From Ypsolopha sequella (taxonomy: Eukaryota > Arthropoda > Insecta > Lepidoptera > Ypsolophidae), in NCBI GenBank assembly GCA_934047225.1, contig OW203988.1:8156229-8220228 (forward strand): DNA of 64,000 bases, in the 5' to 3' direction. Of this stretch, positions 53,639 through 64,000 are shown one piece after another. Within the stretch, counting starts at the first letter, position 1, and every line of letters begins with the position of its first letter. The notes under the pieces were generated by a model, which was not told the origin of the DNA, did no database searches, and saw only the letters and a list, made by a program, of their open reading frames with translations. Made by a program: the position numbers and the translations under genes.

Positions 53639-54330
53639 CAAAGACAAATTTAATATTCTTCTACTGCAACCAACGCCCCTAGTAAAATCTTGTAGTAAAT
53701 CCTAGATTTATGAGGTAAACAGACCCGTATACAGAGTAAGAGATTTGGGTGTCGTATCACCCTCCGAAATCTTTTGTTTTTAAATATCTAAAATAGTTTA
53801 ACAGCCCCAAACCCCCCCCCCCCCCATCCACCCCAAAACCCCGCCCCAAAACGAATACTGTCTACGGGCTAACATAATTAAATTATACTATAATGATATC
53901 TAACAACTGTAACTGTACCGTTCTTTCGCTAGTAAAATCACTTACCGAGTCTCCAGTGTGCATGATTCAAAGGCACTTCATATAACTACAATTTTAACCT
54001 AGATAAATACATAACAGGTTGTGCACATATTTCATATAAAGTGACTTTACTTTTTTTTTGTGAAGCTTCTTACATACAGCAGCAGCTGTTTAGCGACTTT
54101 ATGGGTTGAGGTTTCTTTGTGAGAAAAACAAGGAAATTGAAAAAAAATTAATTACTATAGCATTTCTGTTAAACGGAAAAAGCTGCATTTGTTTTGCAAG
54201 GCAGAAATTCTTAGATCCAGGACAAATTAGCTTAGATAACAACTATTTGTCGAACTACAAAGTTCCGTCGCGATGCGTAGAATCAAAGCGTGGGTCGTAA
54301 TAGGAGTGAATACCGATTAAAATTACTGGC
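53639..54330. other. Non-coding DNA with C-run
   Basis: A run of 14 C lies at 53812-53825. The 64-codon frame at 54106 is unrecognised. Confidence 0.45.
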
Positions 54331-54445
54331 TAAGGCGATATGTAAAAGTTTTAGCGTCACTGTTACTCCATATGCGAAAAAACCTTTAGTGCGAATGGGA
54401 AGTAGCAAAAGTCGGTTTTTTATTAATATAAAATGTATTAAGCTA
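54331..54445 (+). mobile_element. TTAAGGC family A, partial copy
   Basis: CTAAGGCGATATGTAAAAGT to TTATTAATATAAAATGTATT matches the first quarter of 9279-9692 and then stops. Confidence 0.75.
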
Positions 54446-54741
54446 TTTTAACAAAAAGATTTTCAAGGAGACTTTACAAATACATAATATCCACATTTTG
54501 AATGCAATTTCACAATGAAATCAGTTAGGATTTCAGAATTACAGGAAAAAATAAAACTATTTAGAGGTCTTTTCGGTATTAAATTCTATCGAGAAAATCT
54601 CATCCAATCGCGGTTTCCTTCAGTGAGAATCTTAATCAAATACTCAACCCAAAAACTTTTCCCCAAAAATGAAATACGTAGATGACGTTATAGTGGAGTA
54701 AATGGATTTGAAAAAACACAAATTTGCTTTTGCAGGGGTCC

Positions 54742-55779
54742 AAGCTGGAGTTAGTTAACGAAACTAAGTTTTTGGGCATTACGGTAGACTCTCGTCTTCA
54801 GTGGGGTCCCCACATAGAATTTCAAATTTCAAATTTCAAATTTTTTTATTCAAAATTATTGTAACATAACAGATAAATCTAAATCATTACAATAATATAG
54901 TTCTTAAACTAAAGCACTTACTTTCATACTTCTCTCTAACATTCTCTTACAAACATCTATCAGATAACTAATACGATCCACAAAAATATCACACTCTGGT
55001 GCTTCAGCGAGCAGGGAGCAGAATATGTCGAGTGCTCGCGCGACGGGCGAGTACCGATAAAGGTTAGTGCGCGAAAATGGCGCCGCGAACAACGTATGAC
55101 TCCGCGCCCTGAGGTACCTATCGGGCACAAACAGTTTTAGAATTTTCTCAACAAGATCCACACAGTCGATCTTATTTCGAATATATGTGGTAGACTTAGC
55201 TCGGCCGCATACGCTGTTAGACGCATAAGGCAAATTACTGATGTAGATACTGCTAGACTAGTCTATTTTAGTTACTTTCACAGCATTATGTCATACGGCA
55301 TGCAGTTATGGGGTAGAGCCGCGGATACAGACGCAGTCTTTGTTTTGCAGAAGAGAGCAATTCGGGCTATTTATAATATGAAGCACCGGGATTCATTAAG
55401 AGAAAAGTTCAAAGAAATTAATATATTAACTGTTCCTTGTGAATATATTTACCAAGTCCTTAGATACGAGTATGTCAGAAAAAATGTTGAGTCTCTCCCA
55501 AGGCTTGGTGAGCAACATTATAAGGAAACCAGAAATAAATATAAACTGGCTTTTCCAAAAATCAGACTCACCAAAGTGAGTACCTCTTTCGTAGGACATG
55601 GTATAAGATTTTACAATAAACTTCCAAAAGAGGTCCTTACTTTGTCAGAGAATAAGTTTAAACAGTATATTAAGCAGGGCCTACTGAAAAAGGCATATTA
55701 TAAAATAAATGAATATTTGGATGATGGTGAAGCATGGTATTATAGTGATACTGATTGTGATGATACTCGTAGTAGGTAA
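54742..55779 (+). pseudogene. LINE ORF2 (Jockey/CR1-like) C-terminal half, interrupted
   Basis: 54742-54820 encodes KLELVNETKFLGITVDSRLQ and WGPHI, the RT thumb block (FLGI-x2-D). A reverse-strand LINE fragment then intervenes. From about 55186 the same protein resumes with RLSSAAYAVRRIRQ, SYGMQLWG, LQKRAIRAIY and INILTVPCEYIYQVLRYEY, ending at the stop at 55779. These blocks are the usual order after the RT domain in Jockey/CR1-like LINEs. The catalytic FADD box is not present, so the copy is 5'-truncated and dead. Confidence 0.82.
54822..55185 (-). pseudogene. Second LINE fragment inserted in reverse
   Basis: On the minus strand this encodes KLFVPDRYLRARSHTLFAAP, then RTNLYRYSPVARALDIF and a stop at 54904, followed by an AT-rich UTR and a tail of AAATTTGAAATTTGAAA ending at 54822. 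R-x-H-x-L, P-x-x-RT and SP-x-x-RAL are the typical C-terminus of another Jockey-like LINE. Only its 3' end was inserted. The right boundary is uncertain by about 15 bases. Confidence 0.72.
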
Positions 55780-56436
55780 TAATTTAATTAATTAATATAA
55801 TTTCCTAACTTTTGATTCCTCTTAAGAGTTAACATTAATTAATTACAGACTGTAAAAGGAAATAGACTATATGAGACAGGTAGGCAAAGATATATATGTT
55901 TTTCTTTTTTCATTAACCTGAATTCCTGCTGTCTTGTATTTTCTTATCCCTTGGTTAAAGTAGATATAAGTAATTTGATGTATAGTATAAGTTTATGTTA
56001 AAAAAAAGACATGATCTTGCCAAGTTTCTTGCCCGTTCTTCTTAACAAGACTAATCGAATGGGCGGAGGTAGGTATGTATTTATATATATAACCTATTAC
56101 TATGTAGTATATAGGATGGGATTTGGTCGGCCGCCTGGATTCGTGCTGGGGGCTCGGTTGGTGATTATTGAACCTTGTTCCTGGTCCCTGGCCGGGTCTC
56201 CGGTATGGGTTCGGGCGGTTGATTGGATTTCACCTTGTATAATAATATTTTACCTATAATTTTAATCGTATTGTATATGTATATTGCTACATAAATTAAA
56301 TAAACATTTAATCCAAGTAGTTCATGTACATTTATTATTTTATTACATATATTTTATAAGATTAAAATTTGACTTATGAAACGTGTATTATATATACCTA
56401 CTTTGCAAAATGAACTTTTTGAATTTTGAATTTTGA
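55780..56436 (+). repeat. LINE-X 3' UTR and tail (reference copy)
   Basis: Follows the ORF2 remnant and includes GATTTGGTCGGCCGCCTGGA, TTCCTGGTCCCTGGCCGGGT, GGGTTCGGGCGGTTGATTGG and the tail TTTTTGAATTTTGAATTTTG. This links the 7512, 41584 and 45148 fragments to this LINE. Confidence 0.8.
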
Positions 56437-56691
56437 CCATTTTTTTTTGGTATTGCCTTAAGTGATTCGCACAGAGAAAATAATTGTGGTAACCGCATTT
56501 TTGTTAAATTCACAAATCCCTGGAAAATATTAATAAGTCATTGATGAAACCAGAAAGTACCAATTTCCTTTTCTTTAAAAGGAAACTAGGTATTGATAGC
56601 CGTATAATACCATGAATATCTTAACCTTGATCTAAACGCGGACAGCTTTCAAAATTGTCAAATTCCCACGGACCCTTTTTTTTAAGAGGCT

Positions 56692-57109
56692 ATGCGAATT
56701 TTATTTTTGTCACTGTCACTCCAAGCGAAAAATCGCGCAGTGCGAGAGGGGCGGATTCAGGGTAAAAGGGAAAAAAGTAGGTTTTATATTAAAAAAAAAA
56801 ACTAAAATAGCTAGCAAAATTTCAAATATCAAATCTCTAGATATTGTTAAAACACACCTAATAAAATATGTTTGAGTTCTGTATATATTATGGTTCCTAT
56901 TCGTCAAACGAGGAGAAAAAGTGTGTTTGAAGACCTCATTTCAACAATGATTTCTATCGAGGAAAATGTATCCAAACATGTTTTCCAATTTCAGAACTCT
57001 AGATTATATAGTCAAAATGCACATACCAGTAATTTATTAAAATTTTCCGTGTATTATATGTAATACACCAGAAAAGAAACACCCGTATTTTTTTCGCAAA
57101 TTGCCTTAA
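56692..57109 (+). mobile_element. TTAAGGC family B, copy 1
   Basis: TTAAGAGGCTATGCGAATTT to GCAAATTGCCTTAA. Shares with family A the blocks GAGAGGGGCGGATTC, GATATTGTTAAAACACACCT, CGAGGAGAAA and GATTTCTATCGAGG in the same order, with different flanking sequence. Confidence 0.75.
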
Positions 57110-57433
57110 TTCAAAATTTTTGAAATGCAAATTTACATAAACCAATGGAAACTGCGATGGCAGCATACACAATACATAGTTAAATTTCGATTTGATGAAC
57201 CAATCTTTAGCTGATTCGGATATCTCCAGTCCAGAAGGTGCATTTTCATCTCACAATTATGTCGCGGATCGGCAAAAAAGAAGAGAAAAGGTTGGTACTG
57301 ATGATATGGAACTGGCATTTAATTCATTTAAGGAAGAAATGAAAGATATGATAAAACAGCTGATGACAGGACAAGATTTAGTATTCGATTAAATATAAAA
57401 AGGCGGGTTTTTCACAATCCATGAAATCTTAAT

Positions 57434-57826
57434 TTAAGGTTAAACGTCATTCGTTTAGCACAAAGTGCATAACTTAACTTTGTTTTTCTTGATTAGGAGT
57501 TAAAAAATCAAAAACTTTTGGTGTGTGGTAAATGATGGAAATAGTTCAGTATTATTGAGGTTTATAAAGCATGAGTTCGAAATTTAATGCACAATTAGTC
57601 ATGGTCTTATCCAAACCAAGTTAAAACAACATTTGGAGTTGGTTTTGAAAAGATAATGACTAATCGTGTATACAATTTCAAACTCTTCCTTTATAAACCT
57701 CGCTGATACGGAACTATTGGCGTCAATTGCCGCAGAACAAAATGCTTTTCAATTTTTTCATTTTTTAACTAGAAAAACAACGTTAAGTTATGCACTTTGC
57801 GCCAAGCGACTGACATTTAACCTTAA
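57434..57826. repeat. Foldback element family FB, copy 3
   Basis: TTAAGGTTAAACGTCATTCG and AAAGTGCATAACTTAACTTT are mirrored by AAGTTATGCACTTTGCGCCA and GACATTTAACCTTAA. It is the cleanest copy, with TTAA at both ends. Confidence 0.85.
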
Positions 57827-57840
57827 GGATGGTCATCATG

Positions 57841-58125
57841 ACGCGACCAACTCAGTTGTGAGCGTGATCATATGTTATGCTGTTTCATTTCACTATAAGG
57901 TGCACGCTCCATGAAACTTGCGAGGGCAATACAATCGTTCCCATTTCGTCGCCGGCGCAAAATTGTAAACTTGTTCCAGAAGAAACCACATTTTGGCAAG
58001 ACTGTGGACGTTTTCAAACATTACTTGTCGTTATTATTAATCTAGATAACATTTTCGATGTTTGACTCGTATTAATTTTTTGATTTTGTCCAAAACAATA
58101 AAAGCACATTCGGCTACACTTTTGG
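57841..58125 (-). repeat. Family G twin repeat, copy 2
   Basis: The reverse of 33548-33830, from GACGCGACCAACTCAG to AAAAGCACATTCGGCTACAC. Confidence 0.78.
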
Positions 58126-58619
58126 TAAAAAACCTTGTCGAGTTATTACTCTAATTTCACGGTTTTGGATCCAGATAATATTAATTGACTCAGCCTAAAA
58201 TATTATAATAACAATCCATACACACCCCATAATGTGGTGACATCATTTGCATGGAGGTTTTGCGCGTAACGACGCCTCTTAAGATTATATTATCTTAAAT
58301 TAAGATAATAAATAGAGTTCAAGCCTACCCAATGAAAAGTATTTATAAATAATGTTAGCCATGGACCAACGGCACTCATGACACGGACCCCTGAGGCGCA
58401 CCCCCGACACTCCATACTGAGTGCTCAAATTAATTACCTACACTCTCGGGCGCGCACTGGCTTGTCCGCACACGCATGTGTGTGTGCGTGAGCTAGTCTA
58501 GGGCTGGCAGCAAGCGTGTGAGCGTCGTGGATCGAGAGGGACAACATTATTATAATTCAGCAACTTATATGATTCTCTTCCTAAATTTTACCGTGGTTAA
58601 TCCCTAGGTCCTAGTTCTG
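58126..58619. other. Non-coding DNA, locally CpG-rich
   Basis: 58440-58540 holds CGGGCGCGCACTGGCTTGTC and a TGTGTGTGCG stretch. No exon was assigned. Confidence 0.4.
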
Positions 58620-58830
58620 GTTCCCCATGGATTATTTTTGTATTAAAAATATATACATCGTCACGACTTGAATCAAATGCTCGAGGGGGTGTTAGAGGTG
58701 TTCCGAGTGTGAACTTTGAAATGCAAGTCACAGTCCACACTCGGTACACCCACGTTTCACTTACAAATATTACTTCCCAACGTGATGGGTGGTGAGCCCT
58801 ATCGCCGTACTTCGGGCACAAATACACATT
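58620..58830 (-). repeat. SINE-L body, reversed
   Basis: CATCGTCACGACTTGAATCA, GAGGGGGTGTTAGAGGTGTT, CACACTCGGTACACCCACGT and CTTCCCAACGTGATGGGTGG. It preserves more 5' body (CCGTACTTCGGGCACAAATA) than the other reversed copies. Confidence 0.8.
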
Positions 58831-59350
58831 TTTTAGGACATGTTGAAATTTGCTCAGCTCGAACGGTCACACAAAAACATTCGATTTTTAAAATTTCAAC
58901 TTACTTTTGAAATTCTTACCAACTGTTTGAAAACTGTTTGAGAGTTGCAGTTAACGTCCTATACCAATACATATAAAAGAAAATGCCTTTAGTTCATCGG
59001 CAGGAAATTTAAAAATCTCCGTTCTTTATTTTTTGCTCCGTTTTCAATGCACCCATAAACACCACAAAAACGACCCATATTAATTAAAAATCAGTATCGT
59101 AATAAAACAAAAAACATAATACGCGCAGTGAACGAGTGGTACTCGAGCTCTGCGTGCCACCAAATTTGCACTAACTTGCGGGGACCGCGGGAGACGATAA
59201 TCTCGGGGAGGTGAGTGTCGCTTCTTTACGTAGTAATACTTTATATTCTCTGCCTGAGAAGTCAATGGACCACAGGTTAAGAAACGCTGGTATAAACGGA
59301 CGCTGGCAGGGAGTTCCTCATGTCAACTGTGATGATGATGCCTCCTTCAG
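58831..59350. other. Non-coding DNA
   Basis: CGGGGACCGCGGGAGACG near 59178 is a GC-rich patch. No feature was identified. Confidence 0.4.
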
Positions 59351-59540
59351 TCATAGTGACTGATCAAGGCTCAGAACTTCGCTGGTGACTCTCCAATGGC
59401 TGACATAGCCTATTTTGGCCATGAAAGTGCGATTGCACAGGCTACATGTCAAAGGCCCATTTACATAATTATATGAGATGGCCACAGATGGTCTTGCGTG
59501 GATCTCATCACGATTGGCGTCGAGAACAGCTTTACGTTCT
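59351..59540 (-). pseudogene. LINE C-terminal C2H2 zinc-finger remnant
   Basis: The minus strand encodes DANRDEIHARPSVAIS, then LTCSLCNRTFMAKIGYVSHW. C-x2-C-x-R-x-F-x-A-x-IG-x-x-SH is the terminal zinc finger typical of some lepidopteran LINE ORF2 proteins; the second His is not obvious. The upstream (5') part is replaced by the family E repeat. Confidence 0.6.
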
Positions 59541-59937
59541 TTTTCAATACATGTGCTCGTAAAGGCCCACTTTTTATGCATCAAAACCGAACAGAAAGTC
59601 GATTATTTTGCCCTAGGGCTTTATTATTATTATTATTTTTAATTTATTTACAATGGTTGGCTAACCTGCAGCCTTTCCTGTGTAACATAAATGTCATACT
59701 TTTTTCCCACTGTTTAACGGCTCTGGATACAGTCCTTTTGAGCCAATTACAATTTAAAGTTCACAAAATTATATTTGTTTTATTTCCTCACACTATGCAT
59801 TGAAAAACGTAGTATGATACACGGGCGTAAGAGCAATAAATTACTCAGTTAAGTTTAAAACACTCGCTACGCTCGTGTTTTAAATCGTCCTCGAAATTTA
59901 TTCTTTTGCGCCCTTGTAGCATAAACTACTATTTTTT
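59540..59937 (+). repeat. Family E twin repeat, copy 2, with terminal hairpin
   Basis: The near-identical partner of 10828-11225. The hairpin arms at 59812-59934 meet at CACTCGCTACGCTCGTG, which is more symmetric here than in copy 1. Confidence 0.88.
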
Positions 59938-60039
59938 TGTCAACTGTACACAGATGATAAACGAGGATTTGGAACGCTGCATTTGAACGATCGGAATATT
60001 GACAATACTATTGCACCGACCATTCCGATGGTAGAAGCG

Positions 60040-60130
60040 ATGGAATGTGGGTGTAAGAGTGTGGGCTGTGACGCAACAATCTCTACTTGACAAGACCTCC
60101 AACACCCCTCTTGAGATTCATGTAGTGACA
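60040..60130 (+). repeat. SINE-L tail fragment
   Basis: AACACCCCTCTTGAGATTCA and TGTAGTGACAA are the decayed SINE-L terminus. The family C scrap GAGGGTTCCGTAGGTACAC follows at 60140. Confidence 0.6.
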
Positions 60131-60349
60131 AATGTTTTGAGGGTTCCGTAGGTACACTTTGTCGTCCGTGTCTGCCCGTCTGTCAAAGTTGAAACTGATA
60201 CCTCCTACAGAAGTCTACAGCCCCACGATACTGTAAAAAATTCAGGCTTCATACTCAACAAGAAAACAAGTTATTGCCCTTTACATAAATAAATTTCATA
60301 CTTTGCTCACCACGAAAACCTATAGGGCACTTCCAGTTGACTTAAGCCT

Positions 60350-60860
60350 GTACCTGAGCCTAGAGCATGACCAACTCCAGGCAATCTAGGATTCGTTTGA
60401 AGAAATTCGAACTCTCCTTGTATTGAAAAAAATATATTTGGTTTATTAATCTTTTCTCTAGGGATCTTACGTATAAACAATGTACTAAGATTTATACTTT
60501 TGTCAAAACAAAAATGTTTTGCACCCTCTTTTTTTTTGGTTTTCAAACGTTCGCTTCAAGAACGCGGTTCAGAGATCAACTTGATTTTTTTTTCATAAAA
60601 TAGGTAATAGAAATATAAAGGTATATCACCTAAATTCAATATTTTTTTCCCTACAAAATATTTCAGTATTAGCTAAAAACACACCCATATGTTGATTCGC
60701 TGCGTGATCAGTATTACGCGTCCAAGAAAAAAAGGCCAAAGAGCCAACATATAATCGCCTCTATGAAAAGCTAATAAAGTCTTTGCCACAGGACTTATTG
60801 TGCTAGACGGGTAATAAAAAAAGTTGCTAGGGTATGCCATCTTCTTAAAAACTTGAATTT
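60350..60860 (-). repeat. Dispersed repeat family D, longest copy
   Basis: Runs from GAGCCTAGAGCATGACCAAC through CTCTCCTTGTATTGAAAAAA and CATATAATCGCCTCTATGAA to GTTGCTAGGGTATGCCATCT, covering both halves seen separately at 1604 and 21290. Confidence 0.72.
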
Positions 60861-61009
60861 TCGTTCAAAGATAGCACACGTACAGGAAAAATTCTGAAAA
60901 TTACTAATATTTATAATAACTTAATTCGACCGTTAGATAGTTGAATAGATTGTAAGTGTCAAGTTAAGTTGGTCAGTTAAAACTGCAAGTTAAATTATTA
61001 ACCAAAATG

Positions 61010-61085
61010 TTTCTTGGGTTCCGTACCCATATTGTGTGGGAGTACGGAACCCTTTGTGTGCGAGTCTGACTCGCACTTGCCCAAT
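61010..61085 (-). repeat. Family C end
   Basis: GGGTTCCGTACCCATATTGT and GCGAGTCTGACTCGCACTTG. Confidence 0.7.
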
Positions 61086-61104
61086 TTATTTTCATTGGAG
61101 GAGC

Positions 61105-61268
61105 CGGGGCTCTACCGCGTAATTCTCATTTGTATCAACTTCAAGCAAATGCATGCGAAATTCAACGCGTGCAAAAGAGATGGCATGTTAGGCGGGCGTC
61201 GTCGCACGCACGTCAAATTTCAATCTCAAATTGATGTTGATGAAAATGAGAATTACGCGGTAGACCCC
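61105..61268. mobile_element. Hairpin element related to M1
   Basis: GGGGCTCTACCGCGTAATTC plus TCATTT is mirrored by AAATGAGAATTACGCGGTAG plus ACCCC. The centre ACGCGTGCAAAAGAGATGGC is shared with M1 although the ends differ. Confidence 0.78.
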
Positions 61269-61674
61269 TGATCAGTATGATGATAACAATCTAAAAGCAT
61301 TGACGTAAAAAAAAGGCGGACGGTGTTTCGCTAACCGACAACAGAAGCACCTATAGTATGCCGGTCCGCTTGTACGCACGAGCCCGACACGCACACATTC
61401 ACATCATAGTATGCCATTTCCATAGTAAGTTTACTAATACACTTACAAACCGCCGACATTGCTTTGCTTCAGTAGTTGTTAAGCTGCGAATCTGTCCTCC
61501 TTTTTTTTGTATGAGATAATTTACACCTGGCAGTACAATTATGTGCATTGCTAAGTAAGCCCAATGCAGATTGTGAGTGGGTGGCAACAACTCTACTCGA
61601 ACAACACAGCTATAGGTACAAACAGATACATATATGATACATATCTGTCTGTCTATTAGGGCAGTTAAGGCGCT

Positions 61675-62053
61675 ACGGAAAAAAAAATCGACACTTTAAG
61701 AACTTGCATATCTACTTCAGTAAATAATGTATTATTTTCATTAAATAGTATATCTAATTGTATAAAATAATATGTATAATTGGAATCTTTTTCTAGGGAT
61801 CTGTTAACACAGAAACGCGGTTAGAGAAATTCAGCTCGATAGAAATATTTATTGAAATGAGGTCTTTTTCGACACCAATTCTCCTGGTTTGAAAATTTAG
61901 AATGACATATGGACTGCAATTATATTTTATTAGATGAGTTTTAACGGCATCTAGGACCTGGTTAAACGAAATTTTCTTGAACCTGAACTTTTCCACGAAT
62001 CCGTCCCCACTGAGGGTTTTTTTCGGGACGCTGAAACTTTTACATCGCCATAA
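61675..62053 (-). mobile_element. TTAAGGC family A, copy 3
   Basis: TTAAGGCGCTACGG to CATCGCCATAA, with a deletion where the GAGAGGGACGG block should be intact. Confidence 0.8.
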
Positions 62054-62211
62054 AAACATTTAAAGAGATTTTTATTCGTAATTTTTTCGTTATTCTGTTT
62101 TCTTTCCGCACTCCATCCAAATGAAAATCGAAAAAACGCAAAATTAATTCCATCCTGTATTTATATGTCTGTATGTTGTATATATGTATACGTCAGTCTA
62201 TCTATATATTG

Positions 62212-62565
62212 CGGATTCAGGGCGAAAGGAAAAAAAGTTAGTTTTATATTTTTATAAAAAAACAAAAATAGTTAGCAAAATTTCCAAAATCAGAACTCTA
62301 GATATTATTGAAAACTATCCAACAAAATATGTTTGAGTTAAAAACATGGTTCCTATTTGTCAAACGAGGGAAAAAGTGTGTTTAAAGACCTTATTTCAAC
62401 AATGATTTCTATCGAGGAAAATTTATCCAAACATGTTTTCCAATTACAAAACCCTAGATTATATAGTTAAAATGCTTATACCAGAAATTGATTAAAATTT
62501 TCCGTGTATTTTATGAAATACTTACACAGAAAAGAAGCACCCGTTTTTTTTACCTATCGCCTTAA
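62212..62565 (+). mobile_element. TTAAGGC family B, copy 2 (5'-truncated)
   Basis: GCGGATTCAGGGCGAAAGG to ATCGCCTTAA. It retains CAATGATTTCTATCGAGGAA. Confidence 0.78.
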
Positions 62566-62638
62566 ATAGTTAAAAGGTAACTTGACAAATGCTGTTGTGT
62601 ATCATTGCGGTATAACCAAAGAAAGAGAACCAGTAACT

Positions 62639-63084
62639 TTAAGAGGCTATGCGAGTTTTATTTTTGTCACTGTCACTCCAAGCGAAAAATCGCGCAGTGC
62701 GAGATGGGCGGATTCAGGGCAAAAGGGAAAAATGTTGGTTTTATATACTACTATTACTATTAATTATTTATTATAGTTTACTATTAAAACTAAAATAGCT
62801 AGCAAAATTTCAAATATCAAATCTCTAGATATTGTTGAAACACACCTAATAAAATATGTTTGAGTTCTGTATATAGTTCCTATTCGTCAAACGAGGAGAA
62901 AAAGTGTGTTTGAAGACCTCATTTCAACAATGATTTCTATCGAGGAAAATTTATCCAAACATGTTTTCCAATTTCAAAACTCTAGATTATATAGTCAAAA
63001 TGCATATACCAGAAATTTATTAAAATTTTCCGTGTATTTCATGAAATACACAGAAAAGAAACACCCGTATTTTTTTCGCATTAA
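62639..63084 (+). mobile_element. TTAAGGC family B, copy 3
   Basis: TTAAGAGGCTATGCGAGTTT to TTTTTCGCATTAA. Very close to 56692-57109 apart from a short TACTATTACTAT insertion near 62745; the final GCC is lost. Confidence 0.8.
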
Positions 63085-63380
63085 ATTGTTTTGTTAATAA
63101 GCGGCAGAAGGCAGTGTTTCTCCCTCAGTGCAAGCGGAGCCATGAGCAAAAGGTTAGTGAAGTATAATAATGCACATTATGCAGCATCACGTCTGAAGTG
63201 TGTGCACTATATAACACTAATATCGCAGTACTATATACATAACTGGTATTAGAGATGTGAATCTGTCAACGACATTAATGTCATTGGTATCTGTATTGGA
63301 TTGAACGACAGGTAAAAAAAAAATACACCGTTACCAGAGAATATAAAATATTACCATTACATGCATTTACATGCATTTTC
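63085..63380. other. Non-coding DNA
   Basis: Nothing recognised. Confidence 0.4.
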
Positions 63381-63750
63381 TCGAGGTGGTAGAGCTGATG
63401 CCGGGCTCGACTGTGCAGGTACCACCATCTTACTTGGAGACCCCTTCGAAGTAATTCGGGGGAGAGTAAGAGGACAGCTCACAGGCAAAAAACCAGGAAG
63501 CCCACCATGCCTGGGACCGATGGATGGCGCTATATCCATCCCTAATAGCTGGGTCTTATATGGAACAGACTGGTGACGGGCAGCGGCGTCACTGGTGCGA
63601 GGGTTCCGGCATCGCGCTCACCAACCCACCTGCCCAGCGTGTGTGAGTATGGACATTTCTTCCAGGATGACCGCCGGGATTGCCAAAACCCTGGAAAGGC
63701 TTATACGAGTATGTCCAGCAGTGGACGAAGTAGGCTGATGGATGGATGCA
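63381..63750 (+). repeat. RTE-tailed SINE (SINE-R), long copy
   Basis: GAGGTGGTAGAGCTGATGCC (A-box-like) through GTGACGGGCAGCGGCGTCAC and CCAGGATGACCGCCGGGATT to GTAGGCTGATGGATGGATG. It has about 145 bases (63419-63562) that the 11976-12180 copy lacks. The open frames on both strands over it are not genes. Confidence 0.8.
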
Positions 63751-64000
63751 TTTACAAGTTTTACATACACTCTGGATTGCCATATACAAAAAAAAATATC
63801 GTCACGACAAATATCTTACGAAGTTACCACTAAATTTCATGTTTTTCGAGTGTTAAAGAGCCTTCCTTTAATTTTACAGCCTTGAAATTATTAAAAATAA
63901 GTGAACAATAACACCGTCTAAAAATTTACAACATTCTAATAATTTTATCTAGAAGCCGAGTTATTAAACGAAAGCAAAGTTTTTTGTGAGCGCGTCTTCC
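63751..64000. other. Non-coding DNA
   Basis: ATCGTCACGACAAAT at 63798 is a scrap of a SINE-L end. No other feature was seen. Confidence 0.45.

Noticed and set aside
63361..63833. Open frames on both strands near the window end
   Set aside because: They cover a SINE-R copy; the matching element at 11976-12180 does not preserve the frames.
1..64000. Integrated viral genes or a prokaryotic operon
   Set aside because: No capsid, envelope, polymerase or replication motifs and no dense co-directional genes were seen; all reverse-transcriptase traces are LINE-type.

Overview
This is a stretch of AT-rich insect nuclear DNA, most likely from a moth or butterfly. It has no bacterial gene density, no operons and no long uninterrupted genes. 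It is packed with short dispersed elements of the kinds that fill lepidopteran genomes: Tc1-like and hAT-like DNA transposons, dozens of hairpin-forming non-autonomous elements, tRNA-derived SINEs, 3' ends of several LINE families, and the GTTCCGTACCC / GCGAGTCTGACTCGC repeat common in moth and butterfly sequence. The order-level assignment is inference from these repeats; no species is claimed.

Host coding sequence is scarce. The only convincing gene lies on the minus strand at about 28.8-29.9 kb. It has a 5' exon, a 67-bp intron, a fully open 879-bp exon (ATG at 29704), a 71-bp intron, and an 86-bp exon encoding the Cys-rich block P-C-x2-C-x3-C-x-GF-x-PH-x-W that precedes the PET domain in Prickle/Testin-type PET-LIM proteins, then a perfect GTAAGT donor. 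Later exons were not found. About 1.8 kb further on the same strand, a CpG-richer segment (26.8-27.3 kb) looks like a second 5' exon, either an alternative start of the same gene or a separate gene. A third promoter-like segment is at about 14.25 kb.

Layout: 0-8 kb, hairpin elements, a 17-bp tandem array and a decayed 1.68-kb Tc1-like transposon. 8-20 kb, LINE 3' ends, twin repeats, a tRNA-SINE and an RTE-tailed SINE back to back, a 31-bp tandem array and an 844-bp element with repeated ATTTCATGAAAT palindromes at both ends. 20-33 kb, a foldback palindrome with hammerhead-like cores, the PET-LIM gene and a 468-bp near-perfect palindrome. 33-45 kb, nested hairpin elements and an hAT-like element with an exact 8-bp target duplication. 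45-57 kb, LINE 3' ends with hairpin insertions, an RTE LINE remnant, a second hammerhead-like palindrome, a 33-copy 16-bp array inside a 2-kb inverted-repeat structure, and a LINE interrupted by another LINE in reverse. 57-64 kb, further foldbacks and a cluster of related TTAAGGC-ended elements.

The most unusual signal is a recurring hairpin, CTGATGA-N-stem-loop-stem-GAAA, at five separate loci, two of them duplicated head to head in large palindromes. It resembles the hammerhead ribozyme core known from Penelope-like retroelements, but every copy has one extra base before stem II.
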